This document shows positions 8,617 to 18,165 of a DNA stretch of 18,736 nucleotides, piece by piece. Each line of letters begins with the position of its first letter. Within the stretch, counting starts at the first letter, position 1. The notes beneath the pieces were generated by a model that worked only from the letters and a program-made list of their open reading frames with translations, searched no databases and was not told where the DNA came from. Source of the stretch: Copromyces sp. CBS 386.78 (Eukaryota; Ascomycota; Sordariomycetes; Sordariales; Sordariaceae); contig MU839325.1 of the NCBI GenBank assembly GCA_030685235.1, positions 1-18,736 of the forward strand, given 5' to 3'. A program made the translations under genes and the position numbers.

Positions 8617-10227
8617 GAAACCGGAAACGCCGATTTCTGGTCAGGAAGTGCTCCAAAACGAAAACCGACAACGGCAATCGACTCAGGAGGGTCATTTACC
8701 CCCTCCGCAATATCCTACGACGACCGCAACAATAGCGTTGAACCGTCGCTACCGATAACGATTAATAAAAGTGCGAATAAATTCGAAAATAGCGTTTTTA
8801 ACCCCCTCGGAAGCATTTCAAGATATAACGACCCTAACGCCGTATTTACTATAAAAACTTTAAAAAAAATAAAAGAAAACGATAAAATTATAAACAAATT
8901 TATTATTATAGCGAATAAAATTACAAACTACGCCGCTATAATAACCAACGACTATTATTAAATTCGAAAGTTCCTTTTCGAATTCGCCAAAACTTTTACG
9001 AAGAAAAGTAAATCTAAAATACTTAAAGCAAATAAGGCCGCCGAAGCCCAATTTATTACTAAGAAGAATATTAATAATTTAAAGAAATTTATTTCAAAGG
9101 AAATAAAAAAAGATATTTAAAAAGTATTGAAGAAATAGGCTAATATTATTTAAAAATCGCCGGATAAGGTTAATACTACCCTCTACTACTTATTTACTAT
9201 TATTATTAAGAAATTTATCCCTTCTAACTACGAACGCTAATTTACTATTAAAGGGGCCTAAATTACCGCCGAATTTACTATATATTCGAACGATAATATA
9301 AAATAGGCCGTCGAAGGCGCCCTAAAGGAAAGCCCGTATAAAATAATTTATATAACTATTAAAATAATAACGAGTAGAAATTATATAATTATTTTCGACG
9401 AATTAATTAAGGATTAGTATTAGAAATATTAAATTTAGGTTAAAAAAGTCTTTAGAAAAAAAGTTATTATATCCTTAAATATTATAGCCGTTTTAATTAA
9501 AGGAGTCCTATAAGTTAATATTAATACAAAATAATCTGAATCGGTTATATAAAAAATAAGGGAGAGGAATAAGGAAATAGAAATTATTTAGGCTAAACTT
9601 TAAAAGAGACGCGAAAGGGAAGAGAAAAAAATATTCCTAATAGAAATCGCGACTAGGAAGGCCGTAATCTTCCTCTAAAAGAACTTTTTCCTCTAAAATA
9701 GCAATATATATATATATAAACCGTTTTAAATTATAACTTCCGCCCAATAATATTTTAAATATTAATATTTCGGATATACGGCGAAATTCTATTGTTAAAA
9801 GGACGCTTATAACCGTTGCAGCAAAATTAAGTATAAAAGGCCGCGTATAGGAAAAGAAAATTACCCTTCGAATAAAAATAATTCCCTAATTTTTTATAAA
9901 CTATATAAAAAGTCGGGGTATTTTACCTTCGATAAAAAGAAATTCCTATTCGCAAAAGTAATTTATATAAAAGTATTTATTAATTACGCTAAAAGGCTTT
10001 GCAACTTTATTATTTGTAAAAGACCGGCTAAATTAGTATTAAAATCGACGATAGAAACGGAGGAGGATATTATAATCCCCAACGCCCCCCTTAACTCCTA
10101 TTTAATTACGATTTTAAAGAAATTATTTATTGGAAGAAGAAAAAGAGGCCGCCCTAAGAAGATTAGACGCGGCTCTCGGCCGAAACCTGTAGGTATAAAT
10201 TTAATAGATATTTATACCTACTCTTAG
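8617..10227 (+). pseudogene. LINE B ORF1: gag-like protein with zinc knuckle and AT-hook motif
   Basis: A single frame of 537 codons runs from 8617 to a stop at 10225-10227 with no net indel. About 23 internal stops remain, nearly all TAA or TAG where Gln or Trp would fit. The frame is actually open from 8533 to 8958, 142 codons without an ATG, so the original start is unclear. A CX2CX4HX4C zinc knuckle is laid out at 9751-9792, but its three Cys and one His codons all now read TAT (Tyr), the product of TGT/TGC and CAT after RIP. Near the C-terminus KRGRPKK (10141-10161) resembles an AT-hook. Such ORF1 proteins bind LINE RNA. Equal length with ORF1 of copy A supports the limits. Confidence 0.8.
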
Positions 10228-10299
10228 AATATAAGTAATTATACCCGTATTAATTCTATCGCTATTATACTTTTAATTACTACTATTATTTCTAAAGGA

Positions 10300-12051
10300 A
10301 TAATACCCCCTTAGCCCGCTATTAGATTAAAAGGAAGCTTTTTATAAAGTAATTAATAATCTAATTAAAAATATTTTATTAGAATATAGGGAAATTGTAC
10401 GAGAAAAGGAAAATACTATTCGAATAAGAAGAAACTTATAATATCGTAGTAATCCAAAAACCGGGCAAGAATTTAAATAGGAATATTTATTGGCCGAAGG
10501 GCGGTAGATATTATAGTATCGATTATTTAAAAAAAAGTAGAATAATAATTTATATAAATAAAAAGTAGAATTTAAAGGACTTAAATTTCTAGGTTAAAAA
10601 AGATTAAATTGCGGCGATATTAAAGAATTTACGAAAATTAATAACCGTTTACTCTATTTACTCCCCTATTTTCTTTTAAAGTACGCCGGAATATTAATAA
10701 ATGTTTCCCCTCTTCGAACTCTTCGAAGAAAAACCCCCGGCCGGCTAATATATAATTATAAGGGATTATAACCTCTATTACCCCAATTAAAATTTAAAGA
10801 ATAGGATTAGCCTAGGTACTATAAAATTATTTACGTAGGTATTGCGATAAAAGTTTAGCTTCGTTACCTCCCGCAAAGAATTAACAAAATTTAGAAATAT
10901 AATTAAAAAAGAGAAAAATAAGATAATCAATTATATATAAATTTTATAAAGTATCAAAACTAAATATTAGGGAGTATAACGGTACGGGCAAACGGGCTCG
11001 GACTACTACTCCTAAAAAATCTAAATCCAAATAAAAAAGAGAAATAAGAAAGTGGAAATAGAAGAAATATTTAATTAAAATCTAATAAATATAGAAAAAA
11101 TATAGGAAGCGGCGGAAAAACGAATATTGATTTTAAAGGGATCGAAATAGTAGAAGAATTCGAATTAAAATTTAATAAATTCAATAGCGAATTTATTAAT
11201 ATTACGGAGGAATTCGTCCTATACCGAAAGAAAGGTCGGAAAAAATAAGTAGACTAATAAAATTTAAAATATAAAACGGTAACGAAGGAAGTATAACGGA
11301 AATAGTAGGCTTAATTTAAAAATTAAACGCCTTTAAATTAGAGAGAATTTATAGAAACGGCGGTAAAAAAGAAAAAACTTATTACGAAAATTCAAAGAAT
11401 AAAATAATATAATTATATTATAAGCGTATCGAAAAACCTAAATAAACTTTAATTATTAGAAAGGTAAATTAGAATATAAAACTATTATTTAATAAATCCG
11501 CCAAAATTACTACCTTTTAAATAAAATAAATAGGCGAACGAAATTAAAGACTATAACGGTAAAATAAATATTTTTACCGACTATTTCTTCCTGAAAATAG
11601 AAGTCCCGACGGGCTATCTACTAAATTAAATTTAATTACTAAACGGCGATACCCTAATACTTATTAATACCCTAATTATTAAGGAGGATATTCGGGAAAT
11701 CCTTTTAAAAATAATGCCTAATAAAGTACTAAGTATTAATTAATTGTTAAATAAATTTCTAAAAATATATAAAAAACTATTTAAATAAGCGATAATGGTT
11801 TTCGCCGTAGTAAGCCTCCGGCTCGGATACTTCCCCTAATAATTTAAAAATACGAAAGTAATTATTTTCAAAAAATTTAGAAAAAGCGCCGAATAATAAA
11901 AATTAATTAGGGTATAATAGCCTATATCGCTTCTAAATAACTTTAAAAAAATCTTCGAAGCCCTTATAATAAAAAAATTAATATAAGTAGTAAAAGAATA
12001 TAATCTCTTCCTAAAAAACTAAATAAATAACTGGGTAGGCTATTTAATTAA
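10300..12051 (+). pseudogene. LINE B ORF2 (5' part): endonuclease and start of reverse transcriptase
   Basis: The N-terminal endonuclease domain begins near 10300. At 10443-10460 the IVVIQ motif is followed by Lys where the metal-binding Glu of the family's QEP motif should be. NIYWPKGGRYY and IIIYINK follow, and then VYSIYSPI at about 10650, all typical of Tad-clade endonucleases. The start of the reverse transcriptase is at 11711-12051, with PNKVL, LGYFP and PISLLN segments. The frame shifts once between 10640 and 11710, matching the one-base length difference from copy A, so copy B probably lost a base. The domain ends abruptly at 12051 before the catalytic motifs. The start codon is not identifiable. 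Confidence 0.7.
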
Positions 12052-12181
12052 TGTTATGGGGCTAGGGCCCGGAGTTGTGGCGCTCTGGTCTTTACGACCA
12101 GAGCTGTTACGCCGTAGCTGTCTCCGTGGCTATGCTCGCGCAGCCCCCCTCAAAACCTCGCACCTCCGGTGGATCCGCCTT
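12052..12181. other. Unmutated GC-rich block at the LINE/Gypsy junction (possible LTR piece)
   Basis: This 130-bp block has normal CpA and TpG, is far richer in GC than its surroundings, and begins TGTTA exactly where LINE B homology stops. Its place just upstream of a Gypsy gag suggests a 5' LTR, whose canonical start is TG. However, no matching 3' LTR exists in the window and I cannot identify a primer-binding site. It contains a perfect 9-bp stem hairpin at 12082-12104. It could also be an unrelated small insertion. Confidence 0.4.
12082..12104. repeat. Perfect 9-bp stem, 5-nt loop hairpin
   Basis: Arms gctctggtc (12082-12090) and gaccagagc (12096-12104) flank the loop tttac. It lies inside the unmutated GC-rich block. 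It could be an LTR RNA structure or a short palindromic insertion. Confidence 0.6.
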
Positions 12182-12287
12182 AAATAGATTTTTCTCCTCT
12201 TTATAGAACTTCAATTAAACTATACGATTAATACCCGTATTAACCGTACTATCCCCGTTATATTAGGTTCTATTAATAATAGATTTA
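12182..12287. other. RIP-mutated leader before gag
   Basis: These 106 bases between the GC-rich block and the inferred gag start are AT-rich and RIP-mutated. They would be expected to hold the end of the 5' LTR, the primer-binding site and the gag leader. I cannot place a primer-binding site with confidence. Confidence 0.4.
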
Positions 12288-13600
12288 ATAGAATAAGATA
12301 GACCGGCGCCGCCGGTGTAATTAAATGTAGAAGGGCTGCCTGTCGATTTCGTCGTAACCGCTAATACCGTTACTATTAAATAGTAGGCTACTATTACCGT
12401 AGAGGTTAAATACTTCGAAGACGAGCGCTTCCGCGTTTTTGTAGATAAAAGAACCTTCGCTATAGAGATGTTTATTAATAATAAGTTTTCCGCTGCCGTT
12501 AAGGCTACGATCGGTTCCGCCTCCTAGGGTACGTAATACCCTACAATAATTACCGCTAGCCCGAACGCTTTAATTAGTACCGAATAAGAAGCCGTTTTAT
12601 TACGTAATTTTAAGTGTAAAAATATTCGTTAACCGAAGTAGGATAGTACCGCCGCTTCTTTTAGTTTCTATATAATTCGACTAAGGCTTACTTACGAAGA
12701 GGAGAGAATTACTAAGGCTATTGCTAGCGATAAATTTGGGTAGCTAGTATTGTTAAATATTCTCCCCGCTAATAAAATATTTATAGTAGAAGCCTTCTAG
12801 TATTAAGGAAGAACGAACGGAGTATATAACCCCGAAGATTTTTTTATTTAATTAGAAAAGGTTTTCGGTAATAAAAATAAGAAGCGCTTTGCGTTTACCC
12901 GCTTACAATCTATTCGTTAAAAAAATAATTAAATTCTATTCGAATAGTTCCCTACTTTTAAAACTAACTTTATTAAGGCTAGTAGTTTCGTTTAAGAAGA
13001 CGATTCTAAATTCGCCTAATTAGAAACTTCGGTATTTATAAGTCTCCGTAATTAGTTGATTTCTATTCGTATACTTTAAATTTATTCCCTTTATATCGAA
13101 TAATTAAAGGATATTATATATAAGTACGAAAATAGTAAAATCTTCCCGGAATATACTTTTCGTAATAATTATAATTCTTGTTAAAGTTCGCTTTCTTATT
13201 ATTAGGGCGTTTAGGCCGCTTTAATTACTTTTTCTAAAAATATAGATGGAAATACTTTTATAACGATAGGGTATACGAAGATAAAGAATAATAAGGATAA
13301 GAAGTATATTAAATAAGTTTTTATAGAGGAAAAAAATAAGCGTTGCGTTTAAAGCCTTTATTTATAATACGGAACGAATAGATATATAATTAATAATTAT
13401 AAGTACTTGCCTACTTAATATTTTGCTATTGTTGGCGTTAAAGTTATTAAAATTAAATTTAAAGTAGAATTAATATTAGAAGATAATAATAGTAATAATT
13501 ATTTAATTGTTAACGAATTGGAAAAAGAGTAATTCCTTTACGTAATCGAATAAAGGAGCGCTCTAGAATATTAAGTAAGGAGACGGGAATAGAGAGTTTC
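12288..13600 (+). pseudogene. Gypsy gag: capsid and zinc-knuckle nucleocapsid, RIP-killed
   Basis: Gag packages the element RNA in a particle. The frame runs from about 12288, where ATAGAA probably derives from ATGGAA by RIP, to near 13600. The central part (about 12840-13140) has the retrotransposon capsid pattern, with segments like FFIQLEKVFG and SLRNQLISIRI. The CX2CX4HX4C zinc knuckle is placed at 13359-13400. All three Cys codons and the His codon have been turned into Tyr codons, and the Gln between the first two Cys is now a TAA stop. Stops elsewhere are TAA or TAG. The next recognisable protein, the protease, starts one base back (-1), as expected for Gag-Pol frameshifting in many fungal Gypsy elements, but nearby indels make this only suggestive. 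Confidence 0.75.
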
Positions 13601-15702
13601 CCGGGTCCTATAGAAATAAATATTATAAAGATATTTATAATGATTAATAATAAAGATCGTTTTTATACCTTCGTTAATAAAGGTTATTAATATTATACTA
13701 TAATTAGTAAAAAGGTCGTCGAATAATTGAAGATTCTTATAATCCTTATATTTAAGAAGGAAATTAGAAGAATGTCCGCTAAAGTAAGGGAATTAAAATT
13801 AAAGGAATAATATATTTTAAAGTAGATATTTATAATTACAATTCCGTAATCTATATTTATATTATCCCGTAGTTAGAATTCCCGGTTATTTTAGGAAAAT
13901 TGTAGTTAATAGTAATAAAAGCCTATTCTATCCCTTACGAATATAGATTCTAATACGGGGTAGTTAGTTACTAAATATTATATTTAGAATATTCTCTAAA
14001 GGGTTTATCCTTTAGGGAAAGGGAAATTAGAGAGGCTATTTACTATATAGTAATTACGTTTATAATTACTATAAATCGGATTTAGAAATAGAATAGCCGG
14101 AAAGCTGTAGAATTGGCGATATTTTCGGTTAGTTTACGAAATATCGAAAAAGCTTTTAAATTGAAAATTAATTTATTAGAAGAAGAACTACGAAAGTATA
14201 TCCCTATAGAACTCTACGATTTTTTATTCGTATAGAAATAATTTAAAACCGATAAACTTAACCCCTATTGCCTAAGTATTAATTATAAAATTGAAATTAA
14301 GAAGGATAAAACCGGTTAGGAGCTCCTACTACTTATAGGTTACTTCTATAGTATATTTTAAGAGGTATTCTTAATATTAAAAAAGACGATTAAAGACTTT
14401 ATAGATAAGGGGTTTATTTATATTAGCAATTCCCCTACGGCTATACTAATATTCTTTATTAGGAAGTTTAGTAGTAGTCTACGATTTTACTACGATTATA
14501 GAATTCTTAATACTATTACTAGAGTGGACCGCTACCCTTTACCGTTAATTAAAGAGATTTTTAGAATTATTATTAAAATAAAGTAGCTTATTAAAATAGA
14601 TGTAGTATAAGTTTTCTATAAAATTTGTATAATAAAGGGTAAAGAAGGTAAGACGGCGTTTAAATACCGCTATAGGTTATTCGAATAAATAGTAATACTG
14701 TTTAGGCTATATAGTATATTTACAACGTTTTAATAGTATATTAATAATATTTTAGGTAATTATTTCGATAAATTCGCCTCCGCTTATATAAACGACGTAT
14801 TAGTCTTTTCGTTTAATTTAAAAGCCGATTATATAATTAAAGTATATAAGGTTATAGAGCGTATAGTAATTGTAAGTCTCTATTTCAACCCGAAGAAATA
14901 TAAGTTTATTATTAAGAGCGTTAAATATTTCGGCTTTATTATAATTGTAAGGGTTGGTATTTAAGTAAATCCGGAAAAGATTAGAGCGATTATCGAATAG
15001 GAGGCATTTACGTTTTAAAAAAGGGTAAAGAGTTTCTTAGGGTTTACGAACTATTATTGGATATTTATTAAAGCCTTCTCTTTTATAATAGGATTGTTAA
15101 CCGCGCTTATAAGTAAGGGGGTCCCTTTCGAATAGACTAAGGAGTGCGATAAGGCCTTTAAAAAGTTGAAATAATTATTAATAGAAATTCTTATCCTAAT
15201 TTAATAGGATTTAGATCTCCTTACTTTTTTCGAGATGGATTATAGCGGTTATAGTTTCGGTAGCGTATTTGTTTAGGAGAGGGACGGTTAGAAAATTGCC
15301 GTTGCCTATTATTCGCAAAAATTATTACCCGCCGAACGTAATTACTTTATTTATAATAAAGAAATATTAGTTATTATTAAATATATAGAGGAATAATTAA
15401 TTAAGTTTTATAATTACGAGAAATTTATAGTAGTGACCGATTATTATAATTTGGAATATTTTATAGAGAGGCGTTAACTCTCTAAATATTAGGTATGCTA
15501 AGTAAAGTTCCTCTCCCGCTTTAATTTCGAAATCCTTTATTGCTTAGGTAAATTCGCCGTAGTTTTAAATACTCTATTTCGTTGGGATTAGGATAAATTT
15601 AATAGTATAGATATTAAAGCGAAAGATATATAGTTTATCTTTAAAGCCGTTTTTAAGAATTACGTTCGTATAGTTTTTACTGCTATTATTGTAGGGGGGG
15701 GG
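13598..15702 (+). pseudogene. Gypsy pol, part 1: protease, reverse transcriptase, RNase H (RIP-killed)
   Basis: The protease is at about 13598-13960. Its active-site loop at 13673-13690 reads VNKGY where an Asp-x-Gly is expected (Asp changed to Asn). PVILG follows near 13880. Protease frames change near 13800; from about 13860 one frame continues to 15702. The reverse transcriptase has RVDRYPLPLIKEI from 14521, motif A at about 14593-14613 (KIDVV) and the catalytic YxDD at 14785-14796, now YIND. RNase H follows, with its first catalytic Asp at 15238-15240 (EMDYSG) and a late Asp in VTDYYNLEYF at 15439-15441. RIP stops occur throughout. A run of nine G at 15694-15702 ends the frame; removing one G would restore continuity with the integrase. 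Confidence 0.85.
15694..15702. other. G9 homopolymer at a pol frame break
   Basis: Frame 1 of pol leads into nine G and the integrase is read from the next frame (from 15704). One extra G explains the shift. It may be a true slippage mutation or a sequencing or assembly error in the homopolymer. Confidence 0.7.
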
Positions 15703-15703
15703 C

Positions 15704-17305
15704 GTAAAAGTATTTGAGAATCCGGATTTATAGTAGTTTTACGATAAATTCTTTTAAGAAGACGAGGTTTATTAAGTAGTCCGCTAAGTAATTATTAATG
15801 AAGATAGGACCTTTTTAGTATTAGTATAGGGCTTAAAAGTATAGTTCGGCGAGTATATAATTAATAGGTTGGGTAGATTCTATTATAGAGGGTGTGTTTA
15901 GATTCCTAGCGCTTTTATAATTATAGAAGCGGCTGTTCTCTATATATTTTTAGAAGATTTAGAGAAGAATATTCTTCGTATTCGTATTATTTAAGAGATT
16001 TATAATTTGAAGGCTTTAGGCTACTTTGGAAGAGAAGATATAATTTATATTATAAATAGAGACTTTTATTGGCTGTTAATAGGTATATATATCCGTCGGT
16101 TCTTAGTTAATTATAATATGTGTGGTAAAGTGAAATATTAGAGAAATTAGAAAAAGGGGCTACTAAAATCCTTCCCTATCCTTGATTAATTCTTTAGAAA
16201 AATTTAAATAGATTTTATTACCGATCTCCCCTTTATAAGAGGCTATATTAATTTTTTTATTATTAAAGATAAGTTTAGTAAGACGGTAATCTTCGAATTT
16301 ATTTTATTTATAGAAGTTAAAATAATTGTAGAAGCGTTTCTCTATTATTTTATAAGATATTACGGTTAGTTATATTTTATTATTAATAATAGAAGTACGA
16401 ATTAGATTAGCCGTTTTTAAAACCGTTTTTACGACCTTTTAGGGATTGAATAATTATTAAGTACCGCTTTCTACCTATAAATAAATAGTAGTCCCGAAAA
16501 GATGAATTAAGAGGTCTAAATATTTTTAAAAGTTTTTATTAATTACGTTTAGAATAATTAGGATTATTAGTATCCGGCCGCCTAATTAGTAATTAATAGT
16601 TGGATTAATATTATAATTAGAATATTTCCTTTCTTCGCTATTTACGGCTATTACCCGTAATTATTAATAACTTTTATAATATTTTTTATAAAAGTAAAAT
16701 TTAAAGACCTGTAGGCGAGGGCTAGCGATTTCGTTTTTACGCTATAGTAAATTACGGATTTATATTAAATAACGATAGTTATATCTGTTTAAAAGTAAGA
16801 ATGTTTTATTAATTATAAGAAGGAGCCTATAGAAGTTTTTAAGGTAGGAGATAAAGTTTGGCTTAATTTTAAAAATTTTTTTATAGCGTGCCCGAAGAAA
16901 AAGCTCGATTAGGTCTACGCTAAATATATAGTATTACGAATTTTTAATCTATTTATAGTAGAGCTTTCCGATTTTTTTTCGAGGGTATTCGATAAATTTT
17001 ACGTCGATTTATTTAGAAGAGTTAGAAATAATCCGTTATTAAGGCAAATTACTACCGACTTTTAACCGCCGGCTATTATAATCGATAGTAAAAAGGAGTA
17101 TATAGTAAAGGAGATCCTTTGTGTAAAGATTGTTAAAAGTTGTAGGATATTTTTAATTATTTAGGAAGGATAGGTTAAGTAAATATAGGAGCCGTTAGAA
17201 AAATTCGTTAATATAGCCGCTTTAGATCGCTTCGAAGTAGAGTATAATTTAGTAAATATTAACGACGGGTTAGTAAATTACTATATTATAGAATATACGA
17301 AGTAA
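15704..17305 (+). pseudogene. Gypsy pol, part 2: integrase and chromodomain (RIP-killed)
   Basis: One frame runs 1.6 kb to TAA at 17303-17305, directly followed by a second TAA. The integrase N-terminal zinc domain lies at about 15990-16125; its His and first Cys codons are now Tyr, but one Cys survives (16121-16123). The catalytic triad is placed at Asp 16211-16213 (kept, IDFITDLP), Asp to Asn at 16388-16390, and Glu 16496-16498 (kept). The last two are 36 codons apart, the DX35E spacing of retroviral integrases. A chromodomain follows at about 17096-17250: EYIVKEIL, then EG and EPLE segments in which three Trp positions read TAG, exactly what RIP makes of TGG. The chromodomain places the element among chromoviruses. 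Confidence 0.85.
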
Positions 17306-17384
17306 TAATGTTAGTAATAGCGATGAAATAGGGTCGGTAGGCGAAATAAATTATTAAGAACTTTTATTTTAAGTTTTAAAATTA
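17306..17384. other. Short spacer after pol
   Basis: These 79 bases are AT-rich and show no gene. TGTTA at 17309 resembles an LTR start but shares nothing further with 12052-12181. Confidence 0.4.
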
Positions 17385-17990
17385 TTATTTTTTCGGGGTC
17401 TTGCGAGGGCGACGGCCTTCGGCCTCTAATTTTAAAATCTTCTATTTGTAGTCCTTTAAGCGAGCGATTAATTTAGTAATGCTATTAGTAACGGGCGTAG
17501 TAGCGGGGCGGGCGGCGGGGCGAGCGGCGAGGTAAGAGGGGGTAGTATGGTCCGGGAACGGCGTACGGGCGGAAGTAGGAGTAGTAGCGGGAATAGTAGT
17601 ATAGGCCGGGGTAGTGGGAGCGGCGGTAACTTTAAAGTTAAAGAGATTTAATAACTAGTTATATTTATATTTAATTATTATTAACCTTATTGATTTAGTA
17701 AATTTGAAATAGGGGATAAAATTTATTAATCGATAATTTAATTTTTTAAAAGTTTAATTATATTATATTAGATAGCGAGATTCTAGTGTATATAAATACG
17801 TGCTTTCCCCTCCTATTTAGGTTCCGCTGCCTACTAGGCGGCGGCGAGCCGCTAAATAAAGAGGGAGGCGCGGTCGTATTTCTTACTATTATTGTAGTAG
17901 GAAAAGTATAAGGTAATATTAGGCTTAATAATATAATTGCGTTTAATATTAAGGTACGAGACGTAAAGGATTATAAAGGGTTTGTACTTA
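17385..17990 (-). pseudogene. Partly RIP-mutated coding remnant with Ala/Pro/Thr-rich segment and basic C-terminus
   Basis: One minus-strand frame ends at TAA (17387-17385) and can be followed upstream to about 17990, roughly 200 codons. In protein order it shows a Gln-rich or stop-rich start, a segment with AARRRLVGSGTQIGGEST, a hydrophobic-basic stretch, a low-complexity Ala/Pro/Thr-rich part (about 17640-17480), and a charged, probably helical end with LIARLKDYK and GRRPRKTPKK. The low-complexity part is GC-rich and almost free of damage, while the AT-rich portions carry RIP-type stops. I do not recognise the family. It lies on the opposite strand to the chromovirus and probably belongs to another element inserted at or after its 3' end. 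A plus-strand frame at about 17775-18010 also reads through, so the 5' part is uncertain. Confidence 0.4.
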
Positions 17991-18042
17991 TTTTACGAAA
18001 GGATATAATTAATCTTAGCTAGGGGTATATAGGGATGCTTTT

Positions 18043-18165
18043 ATAGTTGTACAACGGTTTCTAACATCTGCAACGGTAGTACAACGGTTTAATAAATTGC
18101 AACCGTATTACAACCGTCTTACAACGGTTGTAATATTTGCAACGGTTGTAATATTTGCAACTATA
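18043..18165. mobile_element. 123-bp MITE-like element packed with CAACGGT repeats
   Basis: The segment is bounded by a perfect 8-bp inverted repeat (tatagttg at 18043-18050, caactata at 18158-18165). Inside, CAACGGT occurs five times (starting 18052, 18071, 18082, 18122, 18140) and CAACCGT twice (18100, 18111). An 18-bp unit is repeated in tandem at 18122-18139 and 18140-18157. GTTGTACAAC at 18046-18055 is a perfect palindrome. It is not RIP-mutated. The design resembles the subterminal binding-site clusters of small non-autonomous DNA transposons. A TA at each end could be the target duplication. Confidence 0.55.

Larger units (their letters stand above)
8617..12051 (+). mobile_element. Tad-like LINE, copy B (3'-truncated, RIP-killed)
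   Basis: This plus-strand non-LTR retrotransposon contains ORF1 and the first part of ORF2. It mirrors copy A from base 8617 (paired with 7997) to 12051 (paired with about 4562), where it stops inside the reverse transcriptase at the edge of the GC-rich block that begins at 12052. The missing 3' half is not found further right in the window. RIP is uneven: 8617-8770 is nearly clean, 8770-9110 has lost TpG but keeps CpA, and the rest is heavily mutated on both strands. With copy A it makes a large head-to-head inverted repeat. Confidence 0.85.
12052..17305 (+). mobile_element. Ty3/Gypsy chromovirus retrotransposon, RIP-killed, 3' LTR not found
   Basis: The element keeps the complete Ty3/Gypsy order: gag with zinc knuckle, aspartic protease, reverse transcriptase, RNase H, integrase, then a C-terminal chromodomain, which defines chromoviruses. 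Chromodomains steer integration toward heterochromatin marks, which fits this repeat-filled setting. All parts carry RIP stops and missense changes. It truncates LINE B at 12051, so it is the younger of the two. Right of the pol stop (17303-17305) no polypurine tract or LTR resembling 12052-12181 is visible, so the 3' end is either lost or displaced by the sequence at 17385-18736. Confidence 0.85.

Noticed and set aside
8715..9051. Two overlapping minus-strand open frames of 60 and 63 codons
   Set aside because: They are antisense to the well-supported ORF1 of LINE B, whose mild RIP damage leaves few stops on either strand.
17309..17384. Start of a 3' LTR for the chromovirus at TGTTA
   Set aside because: Only the first five bases match the candidate 5' LTR at 12052, which is not enough.
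18043..18165. CRISPR-like array
   Set aside because: Repeats are only 7-18 bp, occur in both orientations and lack uniform spacers; the setting is a fungal repeat region.
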